A DNA stretch of 40,727 nucleotides from Microcystis wesenbergii FACHB-1317 (GCF_014696875.1 NZ_JACJQV010000154.1:1-40727), one strand, 5' to 3'; positions 30,404-39,398 are shown, numbered from the stretch's first letter. Notes: generated from the sequence alone by a model not told the origin. Numbers and translations are program-made.

Positions 30404-30494
30404 ACAGATGCAATCGGTTCAGTCAAGGGGAAAGCCGATATAAATTTACCTCACCCCGAGGGCTAGAAAATCCGATCAGGACTGGAAAAATCAG

Positions 30495-30510
30495 CCCCTC
30501 GATCGAGGGG
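30495..30510. promoter_or_regulatory. 16-bp perfect palindrome, possible operator
   Basis: CCCCTCGATCGAGGGG lies 92 nt upstream of the WYL gene and about 120 nt before the array promoter. Symmetry and position suit a dimeric regulator; an attenuator-type hairpin is also possible. Confidence 0.45.
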
Positions 30511-30632
30511 TTAAATTATTGGCTTTTTAGGGTATCATCGACTAGCGACCGACAGGGGTGGGAGCAGATAACCTCGGTTTCCGGTAAAATCCCTCGATCT
30601 ACCACAGGATAAGGGTTTTGTGGTTTATGGGG

Positions 30633-30661
30633 TTGACTGTGCGACCGTATCTAGCTATAAT
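30633..30661 (+). promoter_or_regulatory. near-consensus promoter of the CRISPR array
   Basis: TTGACT (30633-30638), a 17-nt spacer and a perfect TATAAT (30656-30661). Transcription would begin near 30668, about 56 nt before the first repeat. Confidence 0.75.
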
Positions 30662-30723
30662 TAACTTATCCGTCGCAACTGGCTTCCGAACCCCAATCCT
30701 GTTCGGACGTTTGCCTACCGGCT

Positions 30724-31938
30724 CTCTCTACTCGCTAGAGAAATTAATTGAATGGAAACTAACTAACCTTGCCCATGACTCGCACTGGCAAAAGTAAACT
30801 CTCTACTCGCTAGAGAAATTAATTGAATGGAAACACAGTTAGGGTGTAGCCGTCGGGTAGTCGCTTAATTGCCTCTCTACTCGCTAGAGAAATTAATTGA
30901 ATGGAAACTAGGTTTTCGGCTATTACCGAGGTATCGAGTTCTTGAAACTCTCTACTCGCTAGAGAAATTAATTGAATGGAAACTACAAGCCAAAATACCG
31001 CAATGCCGCCAGTCCTTGCTCTCTACTCGCGCTTAGAAATTAATTGAATGGAAACCCGTTAAAATGAGCGTTATTTTTACAATAAGCGTTGTAACTCTCT
31101 ACTCGCTAGAGAAATTAATTGAATGGAAACATTCTCCGATTAATAGTTGACGATTTTTAGCCTTAGACTCTCTACTCGCTAGAGAAATTAATTGAATGGA
31201 AACGATTCGTACCATTCGCGCATTAACTTGGAAGTTTCTTCCTCTCTACTCGCTAGAGAAATTAATTGAATGGAAACATCTCTATACCGTTAGCATCGGC
31301 GAAGTCATTGATACTCTCTACTCGCTAGAGAAATTAATTGAATGGAAACCAATTAGGATTATCCGTGCATTCTTTATAGATTTGCAGCCTCTCTACTCGC
31401 TAGAGAAATTAATTGAATGGAAACTTGACAGTGCTTCTGAAGTGCAGACCTTTTATATTGCTCTCTACTCGCTAGAGAAATTAATTGAATGGAAACCCAT
31501 TATCCGTAGAATGCTGTTGCTTTATGTCTTTTCTCTCTACTCGCTAGAGAAATTAATTGAATGGAAACGGGGGAGTAAAATCATAATCTTCGGCCGCTTC
31601 TAAGGCTCTCTACTCGCTAGAGAAATTAATTGAATGGAAACGAATATTCGCACCGGATAGCTATCCGATCAAATTCTATTTGCTCTCTACTCGCGCTTAG
31701 AAATTAATTGAATGGAAACTGCAAATTCCAATAATTCATCGGTTGCCTGTTTGATATCTCTCTACTCGCTAGAGAAATTAATTGAATGGAAACAATAACT
31801 TTTGTTTAGATTCCTGCGTCAATTTGTTCTCTCTACTCGCACTTAGAAATTAATTGAATGGAAACTTCCTAGTTTGGTAGGGTTGATTCATGAATCAACC
31901 CTACTTTCTCTCTACTCGCACTTAGAAATTAATTGAAT
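30724..31938 (+). CRISPR. CRISPR array, 17 repeats and 16 spacers
   Basis: The main repeat is 36 bp: CTCTCTACTCGCTAGAGAAA followed by TTAATTGAATGGAAAC. The first part folds as CTCTA-CTCGC-TAGAG. Spacer lengths in order are 39, 38, 39, 35, 39, 37, 38, 36, 39, 36, 36, 37, 41, 38, 35 and 42. Repeats 5 (31019), 14 (31683), 16 (31829) and 17 (31908) have GCTTAG or ACTTAG in place of TAGAG and are 37 bp; repeat 17 stops after GAAT at 31938. The degenerate last repeat sets the leader at the left, so the array is transcribed rightward, opposite to the cmr genes. The ending TGGAAAC would leave a type III-style 5' tag. No Cas6 is encoded nearby, so processing must be supplied elsewhere. Confidence 0.97.
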
Positions 31939-32058
31939 CTCCCCCAATCCCTTTCCTGTTGACCCTTGCAAAAGTGCCTCATTTCAATAGGCAATTTAAA
32001 TGCCCGGGCAGCTTATTCTATATGGTAATGTTTAATTGTATTCCCACAAAAGTTGCTT

Positions 32059-33078
32059 ATGTCCTTACCTGAACTCCCTCTTCATCTTCAATTAACCCAA
32101 ATGGTTTCGGGTTACTGGCTATCTCAGGCCATCTATGCTGCGGCTAAATTGAGTCTAGCCGAGCATTTAAGCAAAGGAGCGAAATCCTGTCAAGATTTGG
32201 CCTCCCTAACTGAGACTAATCCTGCTGCTTTATACCGACTGATGAGAGCATTAGCTAGTGTGGGAATTTTTCAAGAAACTGAATCTCAACAGTTTATACT
32301 AACTCCCTTAGCCGAACATTTATCTAGTGACCATCCCCGGTCAGTAAAAGCGACAGCAATTATGTTAGGAGAAGCCCCCCATTATCAAGCCTGGGGAAAT
32401 GTGTTACATAGTATTAAAACGGGACAACCATCTTTTGATGATGTCTTTGGGATGGGAGTCTTTGAATATTTTCAAACTCATCCGCTAGATGCAGAGATTT
32501 TTGAACAGTCGATGAATAGTTTTTCTTTTTCGGAGGAGAAGGCTATTTTAGCTGTGTATAATTTCTCGGAATTTCAAACCCTAGTAGATGTAGGTGGGGG
32601 ATACGGTGAGATGTTGGGGACAATCCTAGAGCAATATCCCCACCTCAAAGGAATTCTTTTTGATGAAGAATATGTAATTTCCCATTGTCAACCCACTTTA
32701 GAAAAACACGGCATTGTCGATCGTTGTCAAACCGTTGGCGGTAATTTTTTTGAATCCGTACCCCTGGGAGGAGATGGCTATTTATTAAAACATATTATTC
32801 ATGATTGGGATGATCGACGAGCGATTGCTATTTTGAAAAACTGTTGTCAAGCTTTAGATAGCAATGGGAAAGTTTTAGTCTTGGAAATGGTTGTTCCTGC
32901 GGGTAATAATCCTTCTGCTGCTAAAATGTTAGACTTGAATATGTTAGTTATGTTTCCAGGAGGTAAAGAAAGAACCGCAGAAGAATTTGAGGAATTGTTG
33001 AGCCAAGCGGGTTTAAAATTAAATCAAATTATTCCGACTCAAGAAGATATTTGTATTATTGAATGCGTTAAAAAATAA
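32059..33078 (+). CDS. SAM-dependent O-methyltransferase (COMT/family 2 type)
   Basis: 339 residues from ATG 32059 (TTG 32053 rejected). The N-terminal winged-helix dimerisation domain (LYRLMRALASVGIFQE, LTPLAEHLSS) is followed by the SAM-binding motif VDVGGGYG (residues ~176-183) and the catalytic-type His248 in KHIIHDWDD. This is the plant COMT/acetylserotonin methyltransferase-like family, used in bacteria for secondary metabolites. Substrate unknown. It starts about 120 nt after the array and is monocistronic. Confidence 0.88.
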   Translation: MSLPELPLHLQLTQMVSGYWLSQAIYAAAKLSLAEHLSKGAKSCQDLASLTETNPAALYRLMRALASVGIFQETESQQFILTPLAEHLSSDHPRSVKATAIMLGEAPHYQAWGNVLHSIKTGQPSFDDVFGMGVFEYFQTHPLDAEIFEQSMNSFSFSEEKAILAVYNFSEFQTLVDVGGGYGEMLGTILEQYPHLKGILFDEEYVISHCQPTLEKHGIVDRCQTVGGNFFESVPLGGDGYLLKHIIHDWDDRRAIAILKNCCQALDSNGKVLVLEMVVPAGNNPSAAKMLDLNMLVMFPGGKERTAEEFEELLSQAGLKLNQIIPTQEDICIIECVKK

Positions 33079-33180
33079 GTCAACGAGATCAGGCGCAGGT
33101 TGTAGGTTCCTTGCGCCTCTACAGGGTTCTTTCTACTCTTCTCGACTTTCTGTGATCATCAGTCCCCCCCTTCCCTGATG

Positions 33181-33236
33181 GGTTATACAAGAGCTATAAC
33201 CTCTGGAAATGCGTTGCAAGGGAGATCCTTGCAACG
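33181..33236. repeat. two hairpins between convergent genes
   Basis: GGTTATA (33181-33187) / TATAACC (33195-33201), then CGTTGCAAGG (33212-33221) / CCTTGCAACG (33227-33236) with loop GAGAT. Outside them lie GGGTTCTT near 33124 and AAGAACCC near 33249. No T run follows, so they may be a repeat element or structured 3' ends. Confidence 0.6.
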
Positions 33237-33265
33237 AGGTGGAAACGAGAAGAACCCTTTACTGA

Positions 33266-34489
33266 TTAATTTTTCACAAAAGTAAATTTACCATTCTTAC
33301 CATCGGCATCCATTTTAATTTGTGCCACGGAGAATTTATCCTGAATGATTTCCCCTTCGGGAGTAAAAGCAATATCTCCCAGGACAGTGACATACTTACC
33401 CGCTAAAATCTCCTGATTTAATTGTTGGCGAATTTGTTCGAGGGAAAGTGTACTGAGTTTATTTTTATCATCTACCCGTTTTAATGCCTCGACAAAAACT
33501 TGAATTCCCGTAAAAGCTTGAGCGGTAAATTGGGGGGGTGCTTTTTTATTTTCTGCTGTATAAGCGGCGACAAAATCCCGATTAATAGGATTATCTAATT
33601 CCGGGTTATAAGCTTGAGCAATGATAATGCCATCACATTGAGCTTGACAAACCGGGAAAATATTAGAAGTATTTAAACCGTTGCCACCAATAATTAATCC
33701 CTGATAGCCCAATTGTCGCAACTGTTTGACTAAATTGCCCCCGTCAGCAACTAACCCAGAAATAACCACTAAATCCGGTTTAATATTAATAGCGGCGGTG
33801 GCTTGGTTTTGAAAATCTGTATCGGTGGTTTGGAATTTCTGCACGGTGACAATATCAAGATTTAAACTCTTCAGGGTTTCTTGAAAAGTTTCCGTTTCCG
33901 ATTTACTAAAAGCATCATTTTGGGCAAAAAAGACAGCCACTTTTTTAATCTTGGGATCGATTTTTAAAGCGGTTTTAACCGCATTGGGAGCGACCACAGC
34001 CACAGGAGCGGACACCCTACCCACATATTCACCGATCTGGGGGATACCTTTAGCCGTGTTAGAGGGGCCGAGAATGGGAACTTTGGCTCGATCGGCGATC
34101 GGACTAGCGGCAAAAGCTTGCTGGGACAGGGACGGACCAAGAATACCCACCACCTTATCTTGAGTGATTAGGGTATTAATGGCGTTGATCGCCCCCTGTT
34201 CATCCCCGGCCACATCCTGGATAATAACTTTAATCGGTGTTCCATTGACTCCGCCCTTTTTGTTAAAATATGTTTCAGCCATCTTGACACCGATCACCTG
34301 TTCCTGTCCCAATAGGGCGAGATTACTGGTTTGAGCTAAAGCTGCACCAATGGGAATAGCAGCAGTGGCTGCGTTTTCTGCGGGACTGGGGTTAGTTTGA
34401 CTGGTGGGAGTGACGGAATTGCAGGCCACCACTAGACCGAAAGTGACTAGGGATAGTATTAAGGGGATTAATAAACGTTTTCTGAGCAT
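33266..34489 (-). CDS. ABC transporter substrate-binding lipoprotein, branched-chain/neutral amino-acid type
   Basis: 407 residues. Lipoprotein signal ending in LVVAC (Cys23 lipidated), then a Ser/Thr/Pro/Asn-rich linker, then a periplasmic-binding fold of the LivJ type (IPIGAALAQTSNLALLGQEQ, VVGILGPSLSQQAFAASPIA, VVISGLVADGGNLVKQLRQLGY). Such proteins feed hydrophobic or polar amino acids to Liv/Nat transporters; it may correspond to cyanobacterial NatB. The permease and ATPase genes are not in the window. Convergent with the methyltransferase. Confidence 0.88.
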   Translation of the reverse strand: MLRKRLLIPLILSLVTFGLVVACNSVTPTSQTNPSPAENAATAAIPIGAALAQTSNLALLGQEQVIGVKMAETYFNKKGGVNGTPIKVIIQDVAGDEQGAINAINTLITQDKVVGILGPSLSQQAFAASPIADRAKVPILGPSNTAKGIPQIGEYVGRVSAPVAVVAPNAVKTALKIDPKIKKVAVFFAQNDAFSKSETETFQETLKSLNLDIVTVQKFQTTDTDFQNQATAAINIKPDLVVISGLVADGGNLVKQLRQLGYQGLIIGGNGLNTSNIFPVCQAQCDGIIIAQAYNPELDNPINRDFVAAYTAENKKAPPQFTAQAFTGIQVFVEALKRVDDKNKLSTLSLEQIRQQLNQEILAGKYVTVLGDIAFTPEGEIIQDKFSVAQIKMDADGKNGKFTFVKN

Positions 34490-34762
34490 CTTAACTCTCC
34501 AGGGACTGATATTGTTGATGACACTATTATTTCGCTAATCGGGTTGATTTCAGCGATAATTCTCGACGCGATCAAACAGGATTTTGCTCCCTTAGCACCC
34601 TTTCTTTCCGCTAATTTTGTCGATTAACCCCCCCGTGTCACCTCCGTTTTCAGAAAAACGATTTGCCTTTTCTGGTTCTGTCGCCTAACCTAGTAGTTAG
34701 GGAATCTATTATCGCCTTTCCCGTTCACAAACCCCAGCAAGCGAAAACATCCATTTAAGATT

Positions 34763-35068
34763 ATGACTAACCCGGTTATTCACGCCTTTTTCCTCGGACG
34801 AGCGATCGCTGAATTGGTCAGTGAACAGCTAGAAGATGCGTTTACCAACGCTTTAAGCGAATTAGGCAAATTTGATGCCGAACAACGGGAAAACCTGCGG
34901 CAATTCGTCGAAGAAGTGCAAATGAGAGCCGATCGAGCCATGGAAAAGGGAGTATATACTGAGACAGACTCCAGTGGTTCCTCCAGTGCCGATGTGCAGG
35001 AAAACATCGACGAAATGCGCGCCGAAATCGCCCAATTGCGCTCGGAACTAAAAAACTACCGTAATTAA
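34763..35068 (+). CDS. small conserved cyanobacterial protein (DUF6825-like)
   Basis: 101 residues, almost wholly helical and acidic. It starts [22 protein letters not shown] and ends in a coiled-coil-like [24 protein letters not shown] polar linker with serines (SSGSSSAD) separates the halves. It resembles a family conserved in cyanobacteria and plastids with no defined function that I can name with certainty. It sits 42 nt upstream of the ABC1-kinase gene and may be co-transcribed with it. A HIP1 octamer lies in codons 14-16. Confidence 0.75.
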   Translation: MTNPVIHAFFLGRAIAELVSEQLEDAFTNALSELGKFDAEQRENLRQFVEEVQMRADRAMEKGVYTETDSSGSSSADVQENIDEMRAEIAQLRSELKNYRN

Positions 35069-35110
35069 CCAAAAACCCTCTTTTAGTCGCTTTAAAGCCC
35101 CAAAAATTGC

Positions 35111-36847
35111 GTGTCAGCCCTTCTACCCGTCCCCGTTACCCCAGAGTTAAACCCAGCAATGCCGGCCCTCCAAGTCGCCAAAAATAGCTATCGTTGGAAT
35201 CAAGAAAACTATTCCATCAATCGTCGTCGTCTAGATATTTGGCGATTCGTTCTGACTGTACTTTATCAATTCTGGCTCAACGGTAAAAAATGGAGCTATA
35301 ACGGCGGCTATAGCGAGGAAAAACTCGCCAGCAGACGCAGAAAACAGGCTGCTTGGATTCGGGAAACCATGCTAGAATTGGGACCCACTTTTATTAAAGT
35401 CGGTCAACTGTTCTCCACCCGGGCCGATCTTTTTCCCCTCGAATATGTGGAAGAACTCTCGAAACTACAGGATCAGGTTCCCGCATTTACCTACGAACAG
35501 GCCAGCAAAATTATCGAGGTATCCCTCGGTAAACCCCTCAATCAACTCTTTAAAAGCTTTGATCCTATTCCCCTGGCAGCCGCTAGTTTAGGGCAAGTTC
35601 ACCGGGCCCAACTGAAGACCGGGGAAGATGTGGTGGTCAAAGTCCAACGTCCCGGATTGAAAAAATTATTTAGTATCGATCTGGCTATCCTGAAAAAAAT
35701 CGCCCAATACTTCCAAAATCATCCCAAATGGGGTAAAGGTCGCGATTGGACGGGTATTTATGAAGAATGCTGTAAAATTCTCTGGGAAGAAACGGATTAT
35801 CTCAACGAAGGTCGTAACGCTGACACTTTTCGCCGTAATTTTCGCGGGGAAGATTGGGTGAAAGTACCAAAAGTCTATTGGCGCTACACCGCTCCCCGGG
35901 TTTTAACCCTAGAATACCTCCCCGGCATCAAAATCAGTCATTATGAAGCCCTAGAAGCGGCCGGACTCGATCGCAAATTGTTGGCTAAACTAGGGGCAAA
36001 AGCCTATCTCATTCAACTACTCAATAACGGCTTTTTTCACGCAGATCCTCACCCTGGCAATATCGCCGTTGATAGTGATGGCTCCTTGATTTTCTACGAT
36101 TTCGGCATGATGGGACAAATTAAAACCAACGTGCGCGAAAAATTAATGCAGACTCTCTTGGGAATTGCCCAAAAAGATGCCGATCGCGTGGTCACTTCTC
36201 TGGTAGATTTAGGAGCATTAACTGCTAATGGTGATATGGGAGCAGTGCGGCGATCGATCCAGTATATGCTCGATAACTTCATGGATAAACCCTTTGAGGA
36301 GCAATCCGTGGCCGCTATCAGCGATGATCTTTATGAAATCGCCTACGATCAGCCTTTTCGCTTTCCCGCTACCTTTACCTTCGTCATGCGAGCATTTTCT
36401 ACCCTGGAAGGGGTAGGCAAAGGACTCGATCCTGAATTTAACTTTATGGAAGTGGCCCAACCTTTTGCCCTGCAATTAGTAAATGATATGACAGGAAATA
36501 ATGGCAGTAATATCCTCGATGAGTTAGGACGACAAGCAGCCCAAGTGAGCAGCACCGCCCTGAGTTTACCCCGACGCATCGATGATACGATCGAAAAATT
36601 AGAACGGGGTGATATCCGTGTCCGGGTACGTTCCAGCGAATCCGATCGACTTTTGCGGCGATTGGGTATGATTCAAATGGGAACCAACTATACTTTACTG
36701 ATCAGTGCTTTACTTATCTCAGCGACGCTTCTATTTGTCAATGGTTTTGGTTGGTTAACTTTAGTACCGATGGCGATTTCCCTGCTGCCGGGGATAGCTC
36801 TTCTGAGACTTTGGCAGAAAATTCAACGTCAGGATCGGATGATGTAA
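35111..36847 (+). CDS. ABC1/UbiB (AarF) family atypical kinase
   Basis: 578 residues from GTG 35111. Hallmarks are the KxGQ motif (FIKVGQLFSTRADLFP, K96-Q99), the Ala-rich loop AAASLGQVHRA (from 156), Lys177 in VVVKVQRPG, DYLNEGRNADTF, the catalytic FHADPHPGN and metal-binding FYDFGMMG. Two C-terminal hydrophobic helices (LLISALLISATLLFVNGF and LVPMAISLLPGIALL). In cyanobacteria and plastids these proteins relate to quinone/tocopherol metabolism and plastoglobule-type functions. A PP2C phosphatase follows 23 nt downstream. Confidence 0.92.
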   Translation: MSALLPVPVTPELNPAMPALQVAKNSYRWNQENYSINRRRLDIWRFVLTVLYQFWLNGKKWSYNGGYSEEKLASRRRKQAAWIRETMLELGPTFIKVGQLFSTRADLFPLEYVEELSKLQDQVPAFTYEQASKIIEVSLGKPLNQLFKSFDPIPLAAASLGQVHRAQLKTGEDVVVKVQRPGLKKLFSIDLAILKKIAQYFQNHPKWGKGRDWTGIYEECCKILWEETDYLNEGRNADTFRRNFRGEDWVKVPKVYWRYTAPRVLTLEYLPGIKISHYEALEAAGLDRKLLAKLGAKAYLIQLLNNGFFHADPHPGNIAVDSDGSLIFYDFGMMGQIKTNVREKLMQTLLGIAQKDADRVVTSLVDLGALTANGDMGAVRRSIQYMLDNFMDKPFEEQSVAAISDDLYEIAYDQPFRFPATFTFVMRAFSTLEGVGKGLDPEFNFMEVAQPFALQLVNDMTGNNGSNILDELGRQAAQVSSTALSLPRRIDDTIEKLERGDIRVRVRSSESDRLLRRLGMIQMGTNYTLLISALLISATLLFVNGFGWLTLVPMAISLLPGIALLRLWQKIQRQDRMM

Positions 36848-36870
36848 TTGATCGCAGGATAATAAATATT

Positions 36871-37614
36871 ATGTTAGCAGCAGAAATTTCGATGAACAAT
36901 CTTTCTTGTGGAGGAATGACCGATCCCGGTGTAGTGCGATCGGTTAATCAGGATAGTTATTATATCGACCCCGAGCAGCGCTTTTTTATCGTTGCTGATG
37001 GTATGGGGGGTCATGCGGGGGGCGAGGAAGCTAGTCAAATCGCCACTAAAACTATCCAAGCTCATCTAGAAGAACACTGGAATTCTGACCTTGCTGCCGG
37101 GGAATTGCTGCAGGAGGCAATTACTGCCGCTAACGAGAAGATTATTGAAGATCAACTGAAAAATCCCGAAAGACAGGACATGGGGACAACTCTAGTCATG
37201 GCCATCGTCCGAGATGATGGCTCTTGGTACACCCATATTGGTGATTCCCGTCTCTATCGCTTTCGTGAGCAAAAATTAGAACAGGTGACGGAAGATCATA
37301 CTTGGATAGCTAGGGCGATAAAAATGGGGGATCTGTCCAAAGAAGAGGCGAAAAACCACCCTTGGCGGCACGTTTTATTTCAATGTCTTGGTCGTCGCGA
37401 TTTGCCCCCAGTGACGGTATCTCCCCTCGATCTGCAATCCGGCGATAGTTTGATTCTCTGTAGTGATGGTTTGACGGAAGAAGTGTCCGACGAGGAAATT
37501 AGCGATTATTTGCAAACCGGTGCCGATTGTCAGGAAATTGTCGAGAATTTAGTGGCAGCGGCCAAAGAAGCCGGCGGTTCTGATAATATCACCGTGGTCA
37601 TGGTCAGCTGTTGA
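36871..37614 (+). CDS. PP2C-family serine/threonine phosphatase
   Basis: 247 residues from ATG 36871, with AGGAT 10-14 nt upstream; an earlier in-frame start inside the kinase gene (36751) is rejected because the added residues have no family similarity. Metal and catalytic motifs are present: RSVNQDSYY, VADGMGGHAGG (Asp43), GTTLV, HIGDSRLYR, CSDGLTEEV and GGSDNITVVMV. It is a compact bacterial PP2C with no sensor domain. Its position right after an ABC1-kinase suggests a shared transcript and perhaps linked phosphorylation control; the pairing is inferred. Confidence 0.93.
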   Translation: MLAAEISMNNLSCGGMTDPGVVRSVNQDSYYIDPEQRFFIVADGMGGHAGGEEASQIATKTIQAHLEEHWNSDLAAGELLQEAITAANEKIIEDQLKNPERQDMGTTLVMAIVRDDGSWYTHIGDSRLYRFREQKLEQVTEDHTWIARAIKMGDLSKEEAKNHPWRHVLFQCLGRRDLPPVTVSPLDLQSGDSLILCSDGLTEEVSDEEISDYLQTGADCQEIVENLVAAAKEAGGSDNITVVMVSC

Positions 37615-37653
37615 CTATCTAGGGTTTGCGGCAAAAAGTTTCTCGTGGGGGCA

Positions 37654-37684
37654 GGGTGTGGGGTGTAGGGTGTAGGGTGTAGGG
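37654..37684. repeat. short 7-bp tandem repeat
   Basis: About four units of GGTGTAG/GGTGTGG-type heptamer between the PP2C stop and the terminator hairpin. Likely variable in copy number. Confidence 0.7.
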
Positions 37685-37712
37685 AAGAATAAATAAAAAT
37701 AATCTCCTGCCG

Positions 37713-37745
37713 AGAAAACGGGTTTCTCCGAGAAACCCGTTTTCT
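37713..37745. terminator. bidirectional terminator hairpin
   Basis: Perfect 16-bp arms AGAAAACGGGTTTCTC (37713-37728) and GAGAAACCCGTTTTCT (37730-37745) around one C. It lies between the convergent PP2C and ankyrin genes; T-rich ends in both directions fit two-way termination. Confidence 0.8.
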
Positions 37746-37769
37746 GTGCGTTACTCAACGGATTTAGTA

Positions 37770-39143
37770 TTACTCGATCGCTCCTGCTTGTTGTAATAAA
37801 GAAACGATCGCCTGATGGTGATTAAATTTAGCTAACATTAAAGCGGTCATTCCCCCTTGATTTTTCTGATCTAAGTTCACTTTTCCCCCGTCTAACAAAA
37901 CTTTAACCGTGTCGAGACAACCGTGATAACTGGCCGACATTAAAGGGGAAGCGCCGCTAAAATCGAGTTTATTGACATCAGCACCGATAGCGATTAACCG
38001 GCGCACCAGTTGACTATTATTGCCCTCACAAGCTTTCATGAGGACGGTTTGGCCATCGGGATAAACGGCGTTGGCATTAGCCCCGTAGTCGAGGAGATAA
38101 CGGCAGATGCCCGTAAATTGGCCCTGTAGAGCTAGAGTTAACGGTGTTTCTCCCTGCTGAGTTAGGTTAGGATCCGCCCCCTGTTTTAACAATTCTAAAA
38201 CGATCGCTTCGTATCCTTGCATCGTGGCGATGAGCAAGGGTGTATCACCAAAATGGTTACGGTGATTGACAAAAGCGCCGGCTTGTAGTAAGGCCTGGAC
38301 GATCTCTAGATGTCCTTCGATCGTTGCTAAATGCAGGGCCGTTTCTCCGGCCTGATTTTGATTGTCAATACTAGCCCCCTGAGCGAGTAAAAGTCGGACA
38401 ATATGGAAATATCCCTCAGCAGCGGCGATCATCAGGGCAGTTTCTCCCTCCTCCGTGCTAATATTCGGATTGGCTCCCGCTTGCAGTAAAGTTTGTACGC
38501 TGCCGAGATTTCCCCTCTCTACAGCCAAAATTAGGGGAGTTTCCCCAGATAAAGTGGCAGCATCGAGGGGCATACCACGGTTAATAAACAATTCGAGGAT
38601 TTCTGGGCGATTAGCGGTGAGAGCCTGTAACCAAGCTTCTTGACAGATTTCTTCATCTACACCACGATCGAGCAGTAAACGGACAATTGCGGCGTAATTT
38701 TGGCTAATAGCTACAGATAAAGCCGTATCTCCATCTCGATCGCGCATATTGACCCGAGCGCCGGCGGTTAATAACTGTTCTGCGATCGCTGTATGACCCT
38801 GATAAGCGGCAATAATTAGTGCAGGCGTACCATCTTGATTGACCTGATTGATATTAGCACCGGCAGCGATTAATTGAGCGAGGATTTCACCGCGATTGAG
38901 GGCAGCCGCTAACATCAGCGGGCTTAAACCTTGGGGTTGTTTACTTTTGTGGATATCAGCCCCAAATTCTCGCAAAATTGCCACAATTTCCCGATGCCCC
39001 CCCTGCACGGCATAGATTAAAGCCGTAGTATTTTGGGCATCAGTGGCGTTGACATTTGCCCCCTGACTTAGTAAAGCTTGAACTCGCGCCAGATTGCCCT
39101 GACGCGCCGCTTGCATTAACAAGATATCCCAATTAGAAGCCAT
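37770..39143 (-). CDS. ankyrin-repeat protein
   Basis: 457 residues made almost entirely of about 13 ankyrin repeats of ~33 residues (units of the form GxTALxxAAxxGHxxIVxLLLxxGAxxN, e.g. GETALMIAAAEGYFHIVRLL). The repeat near residues 160-190 is less canonical (EEICQEAWLQALTANRPEIL). No signal peptide, membrane helix or catalytic domain is present, so it is a cytosolic protein-binding scaffold. Partner unknown. Repeat-rich genes can vary in copy number between strains. Confidence 0.92.
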   Translation of the reverse strand: MASNWDILLMQAARQGNLARVQALLSQGANVNATDAQNTTALIYAVQGGHREIVAILREFGADIHKSKQPQGLSPLMLAAALNRGEILAQLIAAGANINQVNQDGTPALIIAAYQGHTAIAEQLLTAGARVNMRDRDGDTALSVAISQNYAAIVRLLLDRGVDEEICQEAWLQALTANRPEILELFINRGMPLDAATLSGETPLILAVERGNLGSVQTLLQAGANPNISTEEGETALMIAAAEGYFHIVRLLLAQGASIDNQNQAGETALHLATIEGHLEIVQALLQAGAFVNHRNHFGDTPLLIATMQGYEAIVLELLKQGADPNLTQQGETPLTLALQGQFTGICRYLLDYGANANAVYPDGQTVLMKACEGNNSQLVRRLIAIGADVNKLDFSGASPLMSASYHGCLDTVKVLLDGGKVNLDQKNQGGMTALMLAKFNHHQAIVSLLQQAGAIE

Positions 39144-39218
39144 TAACAGTGACCGCTCGGCAGAAGGTATTTTTTTCTATTATCGATCTTTTTAGACAGG
39201 TAAACGGACTTAAAAACT

Positions 39219-39319
39219 GGCGTTGTCAAATTGAAAGATAGTCCGAATCAGCCCGGAACTGAAATTACTTTGATAGCAAGGATTGCATGGCATCTTTCCT
39301 ATTCTGATCTGACAACGCC
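39219..39319. mobile_element. 101-bp MITE with 10-bp TIRs and 8-bp target duplication
   Basis: Ends GGCGTTGTCA (39219-39228) and TGACAACGCC (39310-39319). The flanking direct repeat TAAAAACT lies at 39211-39218 and 39320-39327. It encodes nothing. An 8-bp duplication would fit mobilisation by an IS6-like or similar transposase, but that is a guess. Confidence 0.85.
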
Positions 39320-39398
39320 TAAAAACTACTACCCCGTTCGCTAAAATTAATCCCATTGCCCACTTGCCACGGGCCACTTCCCCACCGGAAAATTAATT

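Larger units (their letters stand above)
30404..30723 (+). promoter_or_regulatory. CRISPR leader / divergent intergenic region
   Basis: No gene is visible. It holds the 16-bp palindrome, the array promoter at 30633-30661 and a pyrimidine-rich stretch just before repeat 1. The leader lies on the left because repeats degenerate at the right end. Confidence 0.7.

Noticed and set aside
31196-31603. Long open frame with repeated LYSLEKLIEWK peptide
   Set aside because: It is read through the CRISPR repeats; the repeating peptide is the translated repeat, and the spacers happen to keep the frame.
36751-36870. Upstream in-frame start for the PP2C gene
   Set aside because: The extra residues overlap the kinase gene and do not resemble PP2C; ATG 36871 has a ribosome site.
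37752-37767. 16-bp repeat TACTCAACGGATTTAG, also at 8939
   Set aside because: Two short copies downstream of minus-strand genes; too little to call an element.
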